Shown here in pieces: positions 46,001 through 56,890 of a stretch of DNA of 64,000 nucleotides (position 1 is the first letter of the stretch; every line of letters begins with the position of its first letter). This DNA is from Lutraria lutraria. Taxonomy: Eukaryota > Mollusca > Bivalvia > Venerida > Mactridae. The notes under the pieces are model-generated. The model did not search any database and was not told the DNA's origin. It saw only the letters and a program-made list of their open reading frames with translations. The DNA lies in NCBI GenBank assembly GCA_964023205.1, contig OZ026835.1, forward strand, positions 38,041,083 to 38,105,082, written 5' to 3'. A program made the translations under genes and the position numbers.

Positions 46001-49000
46001 CTTATTGAATGTCAATCAGAGTCATTTTTCTCCTTCCTCTTAACCACACAAGATGTTTTATGTTATGTACTTGAGTACTGTTTTATTTAAAACTTACATT
46101 GTACTTTACTTACAGGAAAACTACAAACATACCCACTGTATGTCCACGGGAAGTCACCAGTGCCCATTTAATCAGTTACGATCCAGAACATGATATTCTA
46201 TCATTAGTTCTAGCTAACTGTCAGTATTCATTTGAGATGTGGAAAGGTACAAAGATAGAATATGACTTTGCTGGACTAGAAAGACAACTAATGGATAGAT
46301 TCTTATTCTCAAAGTCTAGAATTGATGTCGGAAATGTACTCCAGGTGAATATAGCTAGTACTTGATTCTCCATAGTCACCATACACATTTTCGTGGCAAT
46401 AAGGCCAAACTTAAAATTTCTGAAGTTGGTCTCTAGATATTCTTCAAGTTTATTGTAGAGAAACAATGAAATTTATCATACAGCGTGTGTGGTCAAATTT
46501 ATAAGAAGATTTACAAAGATATGTAATAATGGTACATATATCTTCTTCAAAATTAGTTATAAATGAAAATGACTTGGATCTTGGGCCCTTACACTGCTTA
46601 AACAGATAAGAAAATATTCGCATACAGTATATAAGAACTTCATGTTAATGTTCATTTATCTGCAGATTGATGAGATGTTGTACAGAACAGAGATTACAAA
46701 TGATGCTGTGTTCCGGAAACTCGCAGAAAAAATACCACAGGTTAGAATATGAGTAAAAACATTTAGTGTATAGAAGCATTGGGGGCAAATGTCCATTAAG
46801 AAATAAGCACTGGTGGGGGCAAATGTCCAAATAAGCAGGGGGTAAATGTCCTACCTACCATTTCTACTGGGGGCCAATGTCCGTCCGGCCAATTTTCAAT
46901 TGGTGTCAAATGTCCAGGGGGCTAATGCCTATATTCCAATCTAGTGAGCATGGATAAAGTCCATAAGTTGGAGTAAATAGAATGGTTCCACTTCACAAAA
47001 TCCAAATGACATTCAAGTGTACTTCACTTTATCCAAACTTTTACAATGTCCGAGTTTACTAGAGCTGTGTTCGACTTTACATTTATTTGTCCAATGTGTG
47101 CATTACACTTCTTTGTCTTCAAGGACAAAACTATGAAAGAGAGTGAATTAATGTAAATTGCCTAATATTACTTTAAAGATGATAGGTTGTATATATATCC
47201 AGCTTTAAATGTAAATTGTTGCTAATGTCTGAAATTTAATTGCTAGTATGAAGACTCTACAAGAATTAGAAATGTAGGGTGTGCTCTTTTCATCAGTCAA
47301 TGTGAAATGTTGTTATCATTTACTGATGAGATTTTATTAACTTTTATAACACAGAATACATTGTCTGCTGCTGTAAAGACACAGGTCACTGAAGAATTAA
47401 AATCCCTGCCCGACATATGTCAGACCTTGGATAACCTTGACATTACCATAAGTTTCCTCAAGTCTACAGGTGGCGATGAAGATGAAAACTTACATACAAA
47501 CATGGTGGGAAGACTACATATGAGTGAAATGTGTATTAAAGGTCAAAGGGTAAGTATTCTTAACTCTTTAATCTCTGTTCAGCCGTACTTTGCTCACTTT
47601 ATATAACATGAGACATGTAATTCCATATGATTGGTGATTATTCAGAAAACGCCAGACTTAGAAGTATAATAACTGGTCATGATACAATTAAATTCATATT
47701 TGTTGCATTTTCAGTATCAAATTATCAGGTTTAGATTTAACACATTACACTATACTTGGTACATTATGCAGTCATGATGGTACAATTCATGTGGATGTAT
47801 TACCAACGTGTATGTACCAAATATTGCTTGCATAAGTCATTATTATTTAATCTGATTTTATTCTTTTTAGGCTAGACAAATGTGTGAATTCGGCCATTGT
47901 AAATCACTATGGTTACTGTTGTCAATGCTGAAAGCTAAAGTAATGGTTGATCGTCATCAACATCCAGAGGTTGGTTTTCACTGAAAGATTTTTGTCTCTC
48001 ATATTGTAAGCCAGTCTGTTTCCAACTCCAGATAACTATTTATTTATTTTTTCATTTACCTGTTGTTTAATGGTCCATTTGACAGCTATGGTAATTTCTG
48101 GACCATCCCAGAGGAAGTGGAGAGAAGATACAGAAGAACTGAGCATTTGTATCCCTACTCTTCTTTTAAGTAGTTTTTCCTGCTTCTTTATCTTGCCCTG
48201 TGTAAAGCCCCTCGCCCTTTTTACTGTGATTTTCTAGTCACACTTCATGACTAGAGACCTATTAATGATCATAAATAATTTGATATTGAATGACTCTCAA
48301 TGTATTGGTCATCAACTGACAACTTACTGGTAAAGGGGTTTCTGTAAACATATGCAATGAATCTTTCCTTGCATACCACAATATCAAAATTCAAGCCAAC
48401 AAGGATCTGATCAAAATTTACGATGGATATAAAATATTTGCTTTGGATCGCAATACATAGGGACACTGACGTATTCAAATAGTTGGCTGTGTAATTGACA
48501 TTAAAGTACAAATTGCATTATTGACATTCTAGTTCTAGTATTGGGTGTATTTTGGCAATACAATACTGGCTGTATTGTTGGCATTATGGTATTGTTGTAT
48601 TATTGACAATACAAGTATTTAATGTATCATTGACCTTGGACTATTTATTAGAGTTTTAAGGATCGAGCTATGTCCATCGTCGTCCGTCGTCAACAATTTC
48701 TTTAGACAACATCTCCTCCTAAACCACTGGGTCAATTTTAACAAAACTTCACAGGTGTGTTCCTTGCTTATAAAGCTCTACCAAAGTTGTTCAAAGAATT
48801 CCATTCCATGCAGAACTCTGGTTGCCATAGCAACCGGAAGGATTTTTTTAAATCTTCAAAAATCTTCTTCTCAAATTGTTCAAATTACTGCCCTAGGGTC
48901 AAAATTGGCTCCGCCCCGGGGGTCACTTGATTTATACTTATATAGAAAAATCATCTTGTTCAAAACCACTAGGCCTAGAGCTTCAATATTTTGTATGTGG

Positions 49001-50811
49001 CATTGTCTAGTGGACCTCTACCAAGTTTGTTCAAATTATGGCCCTGGGGTCAAATTTGGCCCCTCCCAAGGGTTTACTCTATTTTATATAGGAAAATCTT
49101 TAAAATCTTCTCCAAAACCACAAGGCCTAGAACTTGGATATTTGTATGTGGTATTGTCCAGTGGACCTCCACCAAGTTTGTTCAAATTATGGTCCCGGGG
49201 TTGAAATTGGCTCCGCTGCAGGGTTTACTCTATTTTATAAAGAAAAATGTGTTTTTGTCCAAAACCACATGACCTAGAGGTAAGATATTTGGTATGTAGC
49301 ATTGTCTTTCAGACCTCTACTATGTTTGTTCTAATCATGGTAGGGAGGTCAAAATTGGCCCTGTCCCGGGGATCACTAGATTTATATAGGCCCATATAGG
49401 AAAATTTAAAAAAATCTTCTTGTCCAAAACAACGAAACCTATGGCTTAGTTATTTTCGATGTAGCATTTTCTTCTTGACCTCTACCAAGTTTGTTCAAAT
49501 CATGGCCCAAGGGTCAATATTGGCCCAGCCCATGGGGCAGTTGATTTCAACAACTACTTAACAGGTAGATAACTCTTTACCATGTCAAATAACTTTCCTT
49601 GATTAAATTATCCCTTAGTGTTACAATACTCAGGTGAGCGATATAGGGCCACCATGGCCCTCTTGTTCTTAGTATTAGTACTGGCTGCATCATTGAGTTT
49701 GATTATACAGTACTGGTTGTATCATTGAGTTTCATTATACAGTACTGGTTGTATCATTGAGTTTCATTATACAGTACTGGTTGTATCATTGACATTACAA
49801 TACTGGCTATATCAACATTACAGATTTCAGTGTTGTTGATGTTCAGTTTGAATGTGTCTAAAACATTTCTTCTCATATACTTTCTGCTTCAGACAATATT
49901 TGAGAGTATTACCAAAGAATTTCATGAGGAATTACCAGTCGAAGAGAAAGGCAAATTGAAGGACTTCATGAAGACTTTATCGGTGGAGAAGTTGTCGCAA
50001 TTTGTGGAAGTTTTACATGAGTTCATTCTACTAAAGGTTGCAGTAAGAGAAAATCGTGACGATGAAGATTACACAGACTCAACTAACTACAAGTGAGTCA
50101 TGTATTTTAGTAAATTCACGGTGAGGTTAAGTTTTAACTGATAGTTAGAAGATAAGACGAATGTATATAAAAAATATCAGTGTTTGTAGTAAAGAAATTG
50201 TTGTTGCTTTGTATTGACATGCTTGTATTTCCTGATCAGAGGTTAATGGTGTTATGTAGTAACAAGTTTTAATATAAATGAAGATGAAGCTATAGTTGGA
50301 TATAGTTACATTGAATAAAATGCCAGTTGTTTTGTTCTGTATTCAACTATATACTCCTCTTTTATTGTAAAAAGTTTAAGTACAGATTGACTTCTGTCAT
50401 TCATCTTACAATACTTTATGTGAGAAAGTAGTTAGTTACTTACGGAGGATGGGAGTCTAGTACTGGTTCTTCCCAGGAACGGTGGTGAGGTGAACTGTCC
50501 GCCACATATGACTCTGACTGTTTAAAAGTGGCGTACAACCCGATATAAACAAACAAAAAATCACCTTACAATCAGTATACTAAAATCCATTATCATTATG
50601 ATTACATTGTATAATTATACATTCAAAGTGCAATTTCATATTTTACAGACTAAAAGATTACCTGATTGCTTATGTTGAGGAAATGGAGACACTAGATTTA
50701 AATATCTTCAATGAGTTTCCTGCTGACATATTATACAAGCATAGTGTGAACACTTGGATAACAGTCTATCATACATTACGTATGAAACAAACAGGAAACC
50801 GCAGATACTAA
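30696..50811 (+). CDS. RNF213: RNF213-like E3 ubiquitin ligase, C-terminal-type gene
   Basis: Fifteen exons with compatible phases encode about 841 residues plus whatever lies in the assembly gap at 42501-42700. The part from 42702 to the stop follows the C-terminal region of RNF213 closely in block order: LRALRFIPSIL, an acidic linker, PKEYC, GLCSYVLLDFL, SAHLISYD, LVLANCQYSFE, EYDFAGLERQLMDRFL, TISFLKSTGGDED, LHEFILLKV, LKDYLIAYVEEM and FPADILYKHSVNTW. RNF213 is a cytosolic AAA+ E3 ligase of about 5,200 residues in human, linked to lipid droplets, antimicrobial ubiquitylation and moyamoya disease. This model lacks the AAA+ modules. Exon 1 has its own ATG with in-frame stops just upstream, and its donor phase fits exon 2. 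It may be a short paralogue, or exon 1 may be an alternative start of a longer gene. PolyA signal at 51193. Confidence 0.82.
31436..33823. mobile_element. Nested hAT-like transposon C
   Basis: The ends share AGAGACGTATAATACAAGAG. An exact 8-bp target duplication, atataagc, lies at 31428-31435 and 33824-33831 (7 bp if the leading C belongs to the TIR). The interior holds a 201-bp tandem array and AT-rich filler. Confidence 0.75.
32680..33480. repeat. 201-bp tandem array with two-unit higher-order period
   Basis: GAAACTTCGGGCAACCATCA occurs at 32773, 32974, 33177 and 33378, and GTTTTAGCGAGTACAGTTTT recurs likewise. Units alternate between two subtypes (ctgaaactttcag versus cactcgaataatcag), giving a period of about 404 bp. 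Confidence 0.85.
34898..36960. mobile_element. hAT-like element D inside transposon A
   Basis: The ends are CAGGGTTCTAGCCAGC and, inverted, CAGGGTTCTAGCCAGCC. The flanking acgtg (34893-34897 and 36961-36965) would be a 5-bp duplication. It contains a 13-G run at 34994-35006. No transposase recognised. Confidence 0.65.
38096..38856. mobile_element. hAT MITE
   Basis: The ends are TAGAGCTGCAACGATT and, inverted, TAGGACTGCAACAAAT, with an exact 8-bp duplication gatcataa at 38088-38095 and 38857-38864. This is the classic hAT TIR. It is 761 bp and non-coding. Confidence 0.85.
39524..40393. mobile_element. hAT-like element with transposase N-terminal remnant
   Basis: TIRs CAGTGTTCTGCCAAGG and, inverted, CAATGTTCTGCCAAGG are flanked by exact 7-bp repeats accaatg (39517-39523 and 40394-40400). 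Removing it restores the repeat unit seen at 8590 and 10937, which confirms the boundaries. Confidence 0.8.
39783..39923 (+). pseudogene. Transposase N-terminal fragment
   Basis: An open frame of 46 codons starts MATPAKKSRTILSFFQKKSP. The K-rich start followed by an 'ILSFFQ' motif (PIP-box-like) resembles the amino ends of ZNF862/KIAA1586-type hAT transposases. The rest of the enzyme is missing. Confidence 0.4.
40906..41808. other. Intron 1 remainder, no gene seen
   Basis: AT-rich. CCAATCAAA-type motifs repeat near 41590-41640. It ends with the pyrimidine tract of the exon 2 acceptor. Confidence 0.3.
41809..42033 (+). CDS. RNF213-like exon 2 (two CxxC pairs)
   Basis: The exon is 225 nt, with acceptor ctttttttccag and donor gtaagg, phase 1 at both ends. 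It encodes NCLKC near the start and RECPVCKQDI near the end, with about 50 residues between. This could bind zinc, but it does not fit a complete RING or RZ finger. Confidence 0.8.
42220..42500 (+). repeat. Pearl/Helentron-like core type 2, cut by gap
   Basis: Two units with GCCTAGAGCTTAGATATT and TCTAGTGGACCTCTACC run into the N gap, whose failure to assemble is probably due to this repeat. Confidence 0.6.
42501..42700. other. Assembly gap (200 N)
   Basis: Exactly 200 N, a placeholder size. It hides the 5' part of RNF213-like exon 3 and its acceptor. Confidence 0.99.
42701..42873 (+). CDS. RNF213-like exon 3, 5' part lost in gap
   Basis: It reads from the gap edge (IHALIKPDIMPG) to KSHNEG, ending in phase 1 before gtatat. 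The acceptor is hidden in the 200-N gap, so upstream residues or a further exon may be missing. Confidence 0.8.
43086..43186 (+). CDS. RNF213-like exon 4
   Basis: The exon is 101 nt, with acceptor ctttttttcag and donor gtaata. It encodes EQVTKDIYRLTGKKGRNKW to QPVLQ and ends in phase 0. Confidence 0.8.
43202..43864. other. Intron with solo Tigger-like end
   Basis: CAGTAGAACCCTTCTAATCC (near 43232) resembles a Tigger/pogo terminal repeat. No partner end was found. Confidence 0.35.
43865..43901 (+). CDS. RNF213-like micro-exon 5 (37 nt)
   Basis: It encodes VNNQLLAQDQRL plus one base, with donor gtatgt. It is the only segment found that repairs the phase between exon 4 (phase 0) and exon 6 (needs one upstream base). 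The acceptor (cactgaag) has a weak pyrimidine tract. Confidence 0.65.
44253..44458 (+). CDS. RNF213-like exon 6
   Basis: The exon is 206 nt, with acceptor ttttatttag and donor gtatac. It encodes ANPLLCLLYE, an acidic linker, then VWRYRTPISLQHLRQEF to LFLKE, ending in phase 0. Confidence 0.85.
45036..45165 (+). CDS. RNF213-like exon 7
   Basis: The exon is 130 nt and encodes EHHLRALRFIPSILRLHRAL and a Lys-rich helix ending SELKK. Phase 0 to 1. The LRALRFIPSIL block is characteristic of the RNF213 C-terminal region. Confidence 0.88.
45405..45491 (+). CDS. RNF213-like exon 8
   Basis: The exon is 87 nt and encodes EAVAGGETIQLLQDFTDAWE to HLIMY; phase 1 to 1, donor gtaagt. Confidence 0.85.
45613..45802 (+). 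CDS. RNF213-like exon 9
   Basis: The exon is 190 nt and encodes CPTTLGGVIVPKEYC, DTTPIAMLLPTTKEAGLCSY and VLLDFLMRKQNDFLDKY; phase 1 to 2. It matches the family block in which a short loop precedes LxxYLxxLHNxF. Confidence 0.88.
46116..46344 (+). CDS. RNF213-like exon 10
   Basis: The exon is 229 nt and encodes VCPREVTSAHLISYDPEHDI, LVLANCQYSFEMWKGTKIEY and LERQLMDRFLFSKSRIDV; phase 2 to 0. This is the best diagnostic block for RNF213. Confidence 0.9.
46666..46740 (+). CDS. RNF213-like exon 11
   Basis: The exon is 75 nt, phase 0 at both ends. It encodes IDEMLYRTEITNDAVFRKLA to KIPQ. Confidence 0.85.
46778..46930. repeat. Short imperfect tandem repeat
   Basis: About five copies of 'gggggcaaatgtcc' at 25-40 bp spacing in intron 11. 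Confidence 0.6.
47247..47549 (+). CDS. RNF213-like exon 12
   Basis: The exon is 303 nt, phase 0, with acceptor aattgctag and donor gtaagt. It encodes YEDSTRIRNVGCALFISQCE, a helical stretch with LKSLPDICQTLDNLDITISF and LKSTGGDEDENL, as in the family. Confidence 0.88.
47871..47969 (+). CDS. RNF213-like exon 13
   Basis: The exon is 99 nt, phase 0. It encodes ARQMCEFGHCKSLWLLLSML to HQHPE, with acceptor ttctttttag. Confidence 0.88.
48530..48650. repeat. Diverged minisatellite, left part
   Basis: 'tattg(ac/gc)a' and 'atactggctgtatt' repeats related to the array at 49673. The pearl-like element at 48650 splits the array. Confidence 0.5.
48650..49668 (+). repeat. Pearl/Helentron-like element, core type 2, in intron 13
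   Basis: The 5' palindrome is degraded. The core has about five units of CTAGTGGACCTCTACC type, and the 3' end is intact: GCGATATAGGGCCACCATGG + CCCTCTTGTT. Confidence 0.65.
49673..49815. repeat. 35-bp minisatellite, four copies
   Basis: The unit contains AGTACTGGTTGTATCATTGA. Copies are almost identical and lie directly after the pearl-like 3' end. Confidence 0.8.
49893..50092 (+). CDS. RNF213-like exon 14
   Basis: The exon is 200 nt and encodes EEKGKLKDFMKTLSVEKLSQ and VEVLHEFILLKVAV. It ends in phase 2 before gtgagt. Confidence 0.88.
50419..50562 (+). mobile_element. SINE 3' body
   Basis: Its sequence parallels 23285-23610: 'cttacggaggatgggagtct', 'cttcccaggaacgg', and an 'aaacaaacaaaaa' tail. 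The tRNA head is missing. Located in the last intron. Confidence 0.6.
50649..50811 (+). CDS. RNF213-like terminal exon 15
   Basis: It encodes LKDYLIAYVEEMETLDLNIF, NEFPADILYKHSVNTW and a basic end, stopping at TAA 50809-50811. This is the expected carboxyl terminus of RNF213 proteins. Confidence 0.9.
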
Positions 50812-51192
50812 AACTGCTTGTTATGGAAATATTTCAGACATACGATATACATTTGTATATTCAATTAAATGAAGACTTGTTCTTTTAATGAAGTAATCGT
50901 ATGTTTATGGTAACTGAGTGTTATATTGATAGAGTTATTACTTTATTCATATTTATGTTATTGTAAGTGAATATGCCTATTATTATAGACTTGAATGAGT
51001 CATGTTTTATCATTCCTTGTTTAATTCTATTGATACTGTGTTGCGATGTTATCAGTATTATATAACTTGTCATTTAAGATTGCGTTTTTTTAGACTCTTT
51101 TATTCATTTTCATATTGTATGGCCTGTTGTTGTGATTTAACATTTCTTTAATGAAATTTATCGTTGTACCAATGTTGCGATATTTCTGAATC

Positions 51193-51198
51193 AATAAA
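51193..51198 (+). terminator. Polyadenylation signal of RNF213-like gene
   Basis: AATAAA lies 382 bp after the stop codon; a second lies at about 51235. Either could end the transcript. Confidence 0.5.
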
Positions 51199-51249
51199 AC
51201 TTTTACTCTTCATCAAAGTTCAAATGATGAACATCAATAAAGAAGTTAA

Positions 51250-54200
51250 GTTTCATAATTTCCTGTTAGTGTGAATATTCACTTGTATGTTACTTAGTTT
51301 TAGCATGTGCTTAATTTCCTAAACATGCTGGTAATTTATGTTACTGATGTTTTGCATGTTTCATGTCTATGAACCAATTAATGACTATCATTTTTTACTT
51401 TTGGAATTAACCAACATTTGGTATATATATCCTTTTGATTGTTTCTATTCTGCATGTGCTTCTATGTTCATGATTAATTGTTCATTTGCTGTCTATGGGG
51501 TATTTCAAATATTCAATTAATCCAAATCACTGAATTAAAATATTTCGACAAAATTAGTAATTAATTGATACATCAAAAAAGTAAATCCAATCTGTGTATT
51601 AGACCCATATTCGTTTAAATGCATACAACACATTTTTGTGATATAGTTGGACAAACACCTGTGGATACCTAACACGGTATATGGAAGTATGTGGTTAGCT
51701 TAATATGCGTTAAACATACCAATATACGATTGATTAACAATCCCTTTGAAAATTTTGTATGACTTGAACAGGTTTTTGTTGTTCGGTACGAACAATAAAA
51801 TTATTACCGTATTTCAAAAATTGCTCAATTTTCATATTTCCTGCATACCGAACAGCTTCCATTAACCTAGCTTCCGCCTAAGAATATAGTTCTGATAATT
51901 CAATTCAATGGCTAAATACAAATTCAAATATTACGTGCATTTAAGTCAAAATTATATCGTAAACGAGCAATACAAACAATCTAAACAATCCTCTCCCTCG
52001 GGTTACTACAATAATTACTATCAGTACACACATTTCAAGGAAGGATGACGTCATAATTCTCGTGTTGTATATGCTAATTTAGTCTGGTTCCTAGCTTCTA
52101 TTGTAAACGTATAGAAGTCGTCATAGAATTCATGGACGATGCGATGATAACTGTGAGTCAGCCAGATATTTAAAAAAGTGATTCATCAGGAAGTTTCAAT
52201 CGATTATAATTTAATGCTTATAACGTTTAACCTTTTTCTTCCAGCATGTCTTCATGTATGATATATTACATTCTGCATAAGTTGAGAATTCAAAGTTCGT
52301 AGTACTTATATCTGCATTAAATTCATGCGCGAACTATCGTTCGTTTTCCAAGACTCATCGTACATAGAAATTCCCTTATGACTGATTTGTAGTTCCGAAC
52401 AACATCAGAACCTTTAGAGCTTTGATTCATTTAAGTTATCAAAAATGTTTTTGGTACCGTAATTGAGCCTACTGCTTGTATGAAGAAAAAATGCGCCTAA
52501 ATATTGCTGTATACATGTATTTGTTTTTGATACAAGAACCAAGATGCATCATTAATAAAATAGTTGAACCTATTAAGCGATTGACTGAAAGATAATACAG
52601 CATGAAAGATAAAAATATATGTAACTTCATAGATTAAGCATTACAAAAAATATTTGATCAAATGATTCAAGAAGATTATATTATTATATATGTTATGTAT
52701 TGGAAACATCAAGTGTGATCAACGAAGAAAGTTATATTTCCTTTTAAAAATAAAAGAATTGTGTTTCATCATCATTTAGAAATGTTTATCTGAATAATGT
52801 GATTATACTTGCAATTAAATATATTTTGGTTCTGTGAAATTTGTGATTTGTTTGTAACAAAGTAAATGATGATTGTATCCAGTATGGTTGTTATTCTATA
52901 TATGTTGGTCAGATGGTCTTTTCATTTAATAACTGCATTATAATAGATTTAGTCACATACTTATATAATTTACGAGTTTGAACAATTTAGAAATCTGCTG
53001 TTATCTAAAACGTTTGATTGCATTTCTTCGATTCGTTAACACCATTGCCCCATTCATTTGTATCTATAGCAATGTTGCAATGTTGCTCGTCAATCCAAGC
53101 GTGATTTGCACCGAATTCGCCAATATCCACCATTTGAAAAAAGGTGACCCAGTCTTGAAGACGTCTACGGTCAGTTATAATGCCCCAATCACACCAGAGC
53201 ACGTCCGCACCACGCTCGCAAAGTTCCTATCACGTCCTGAAAAATTTTGATGGCCGTGGCAGAGAAGGGGTCAAACTCGAAAAGAAATGATGCACTTAGG
53301 CTCGCACTATGTCCTTACAACGTCTTTGCCAGGTTATCACTGCGTCTATCACGTTGCAAGTAAGTTCATTACACGTGCAGCTTCCCGTTGTCACCAGGTC
53401 TATTGCGTTGATACTACGCCCAAATTATGTGCTCACTACGTCCATGCAGACTGAACTCGCTCTCCCTAGGTCCCAATGACGTCCTCATTGCATTCACTAG
53501 CTCCGTATGTATACTGCACCATATGTGTCCATTTATATTAACTGGTCATGATGGCCAAACAGAAGTCTTCTTTCCGCTTTGCACTAACGCAACATAATCT
53601 AAGTTGCTTCATGTTTCTTTTTCTTCTATTTCTTATTTAGAAAACGGCAATTTCAGCATCCAAATGGCTTGTCAGGTGGTACAATAACAAAATGCATTCA
53701 TTTGCTAACGTCCTGTCAGGACGCGGTGGTTGTAGTGCAATCGTTGCCCTGGTGTGATTGGGGTATAATTAGAGTAGATGTGATGGATTGAAGAAGCTTT
53801 TGTAATTGTATTACGGTCTCTTTTATTGTTTTATCGGTAACATTAGATCTACTTTTTCAAAGTCCTCTGCGTCTGAGCATATTATAGATGTGTCCAATTG
53901 TTCCGTCAGTTCAGCACCATCTGGTTGAGAAACTTCTGTACATCCCGGATTCCGCTTGTTTCAGGAACAATTGGCAATGGACAGACTTAGTCGGTGTGTT
54001 CACTTTAAGAAATGTCCATATTGGTCTGTCACTTGTTACATTATTTGTAGGTATTACTTTTTCCAGTTTTCGTGATCGTTGTCATGTCGTCGATGTTGTA
54101 GATAACGTAATGGTCCTTCATTTTAAGTTGCATTGTGATATTTAGTTGTACCTCTATCATCTGCTTCCCTCATGAACGTAACGCTCTATATGCTGGAGTT

Positions 54201-54735
54201 TGCACAGTGTCATTGCGCTTCTAAAATGCTGGAAAATGGTGACTGGCAGTACATACACACCGCGTGGTCTGTATCCTGAAATTGATTTTGACTTCAGTGA
54301 GCAACGTACACATGAAGAGTGACCTTCGTTTAGCACCATACATCGTTTATACCAAAACAAGACGAACATCTACGAACATCCCTAACTTTTGAGCTTAATT
54401 CATACGTAATTGATACTCAATTAACTGCATACAACTGTTTCATAGTATTAAACATTTCTACTCACCATGTTTCGTGCTTGGAATATGATATTCCAGCAAA
54501 ATACAATGTCACTAACTACGAGAAATGTCGTCCTTAGCTTTTCAACCACGTTATGTGTACATAACATGTGTCGTTTGTCGTTGCATAACATACACATGTT
54601 TTCGATGCGAACCGCCTCTCGTGATACGTAGTTGGCCCCTAGTGGTAACCTTAGTCCAACTATCTGATCATCATGCCGAATGTTAGTTGTCCGGTCACAA
54701 GACTCTTAATTTATACCGACCTTTTTTAACCGTAT
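51250..54735. other. Intergenic, no gene seen
   Basis: 51250-52980 is AT-rich and featureless. 53000-53520 has loosely repeated 'cgtc'-containing phrases. An 85-codon ORF at 53888-54145 (+) and a 70-codon ORF at 54157-54369 (-) overlap the same stretch; neither shows a family or splice sites. Confidence 0.3.
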
Positions 54736-54739
54736 AATC

Positions 54740-55173
54740 CATCATTTATACAGTCCTTAGTCCAGTCACATTATCCATAGTTTTTTATGATTTCTGTACA
54801 GCTACGTGATCCATTATTTATATTAACCTTTTTACAGCCATGTGATTCATTATTAATGCTGACTTTTGTTGTGCAATCATATAAATCATCATTTATACTG
54901 ATGTTTGTACAGCCACATGATTCATCATTTACAATTGACAGTTGTACAATCACATAAGTCATCATTTATACTTTGTACAGAGCAGTACAAACGGTTGCAC
55001 TTAACTTGTCTAGTAATACAAACAAGTATTTACACTAACTAATTTATCATCATTCCTTTGTTCAGCTTTATGATTAAAACTTAAACTTCCTTTGTTCAGC
55101 TATATGATTATCACTTAAACCATCCTTTGTTTAGCTAAATGATTATCACTTAAACTGTCCTTTGTTTGGCCAA
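54740..55173. repeat. Diverged 35-36 bp tandem repeat
   Basis: Units of the type 'ctttgttcagctatatgatt' and the related 'tgtacagccacatgattcat'. The array continues at 58552-58600 on the other side of the inserted element. Confidence 0.7.
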
Positions 55174-56537
55174 ATCCCAGCCAACATCACTACGTCGGCC
55201 CGACATCAAGCCGATATTGTCATCAATGTTGGCCCTACATCGGCATCTTGATCGTTTCGACATCGGCCCGCCTCGAATTTGCAACGCGGCTCGATGTCGG
55301 CCCGACAGGATTTCCCCGACATTTATCCGATGTTCTGCCGATATTCCAGGAATCGCTTTAATGACCCCTAAAATACTGGTATAGACCTACTGCGAACAAA
55401 AGCTAGTAAGATAAATATTGTATAAACTCATACTTGTTCATACATGGATTAATTATAGTCTGTTGTCATGTGAGGAAACAATCAAACTAGCCCAAGTAGT
55501 TCTCAACAGTGAGAGTTTGGTTTCAAAGCTACTACAAGTTATTTAATATATTTGTTAATTTCTAACAGGTCATCTTTCATTAAGATAACAAAATAAATAG
55601 AGTATTTTCTATATTTATTTAATCAACATCATGGTGACCATGTACATCTTATAATCTTAATTACTAAATCCAGACACTCCTTCCATGTAATAGAAAAAAA
55701 ATTGAAATAAAATTTAAGGTTTACCGGTAATACTAAGGATAGATTAATATTGCTCTCTTTCTTTAAAAAAAAATGCTTAATTGTTTAATTATGGGGCAAA
55801 ATATAACAGTAGTAAAATGATATACATGAGTCTTAATGTAGCTCTTGAAAGTTCATAGGGTATGAACTGGAATAGAGTCCCAGACCCTTTATGATAAAAA
55901 CTATATTCAAATTTCCACTATCTAATGTAGTTCATGTTATGACAATTAAGCTAAAATGAAACCCAAATACATGAAGAATGAAAAATACAATAAGAAATCA
56001 ATATATAACTTAGATTTTCATTACTCTGCAAATCTAATGTTTAAAATATGAATGTAATCAGTGATATTGGCACTTCTAAATTTAATTATTCACACAATTA
56101 ATCATACTCATACATAAACAAATACAAAATTACTAATGCTAACAAATTAAAAATACACTGTATATATCTTCCAAAAGTCTTAACCAAAAACTTAAAATAC
56201 TATGAAAGTTCATTTTGGTCATTCATGTAATTGTTTATAGTAGATTAATATTATTTTTCACTTCTTTTTCCACTATCCCTTGTCATTGTTGATACATACT
56301 ACATAGGCACTGTCTCAACACCACCTTAACATCAGCTTCCTGAACACTTTGAATTGTCCTTTGTACAGCTTCAACTACAATATAATTAATCAATAAATTG
56401 ATAACACAGTATTTAAAAACATACAATAAGCACAATTCATTTCCTTTAACTAATGCAATTAGCCAAACAGTTTCCTTTTTCATGTACATAATTAGGTTCA
56501 AATTGAATCATACTGCTGTAATAGGAGGAAACTAATG

Positions 56538-56601
56538 CACCCAATGCACCCGTCACCTTCTGCTAGCAAGCCAGTTGCTCTACCGACTGAGCTAATCGGG
56601 C
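56538..56601 (-). tRNA. tRNA-like unit, deleted T-arm
   Basis: Inverted counterpart of 62934-63006, lacking about 11 nt of the T-arm. Not functional. Confidence 0.3.
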
Positions 56602-56817
56602 TGGTGAATATCCCATTCAATTCATAAATACAATGTATCACACCGCCACATTCCTCCTTCCTTTTTATTCAAAATTATTAATATAAATTAATTGAGACAA
56701 ACACAGGTTCTTTTGACTAAACAAGCCTTTGCTTCACCCTAGCTCAAGGATTTCGAGGCTAGTCTCATACTAACGGCATCAAATGTAATAGGATTAGAAA
56801 GAGGAAAATAATTAATG

Positions 56818-56890
56818 TACCCGATTCATGGCTCGAACCCGCAAACTCATGCTTGCAAGTCAGATGCTATACCAACTAAATTGATCAGGC
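56818..56890 (-). tRNA. tRNA-like unit, degenerate
   Basis: Inverted counterpart of 62645-62717. The D-arm and acceptor are mismatched. Confidence 0.3.

Noticed and set aside
53888..54145. 85-codon ORF
   Set aside because: No family, no splice context, and another ORF runs on the opposite strand next to it.
56283..56501. 72-codon ORF identical to one at 63044-63262, as a conserved gene
   Set aside because: Identity follows from the inverted transposon copy. Only its last third looks exon-like and is reported as a finding.
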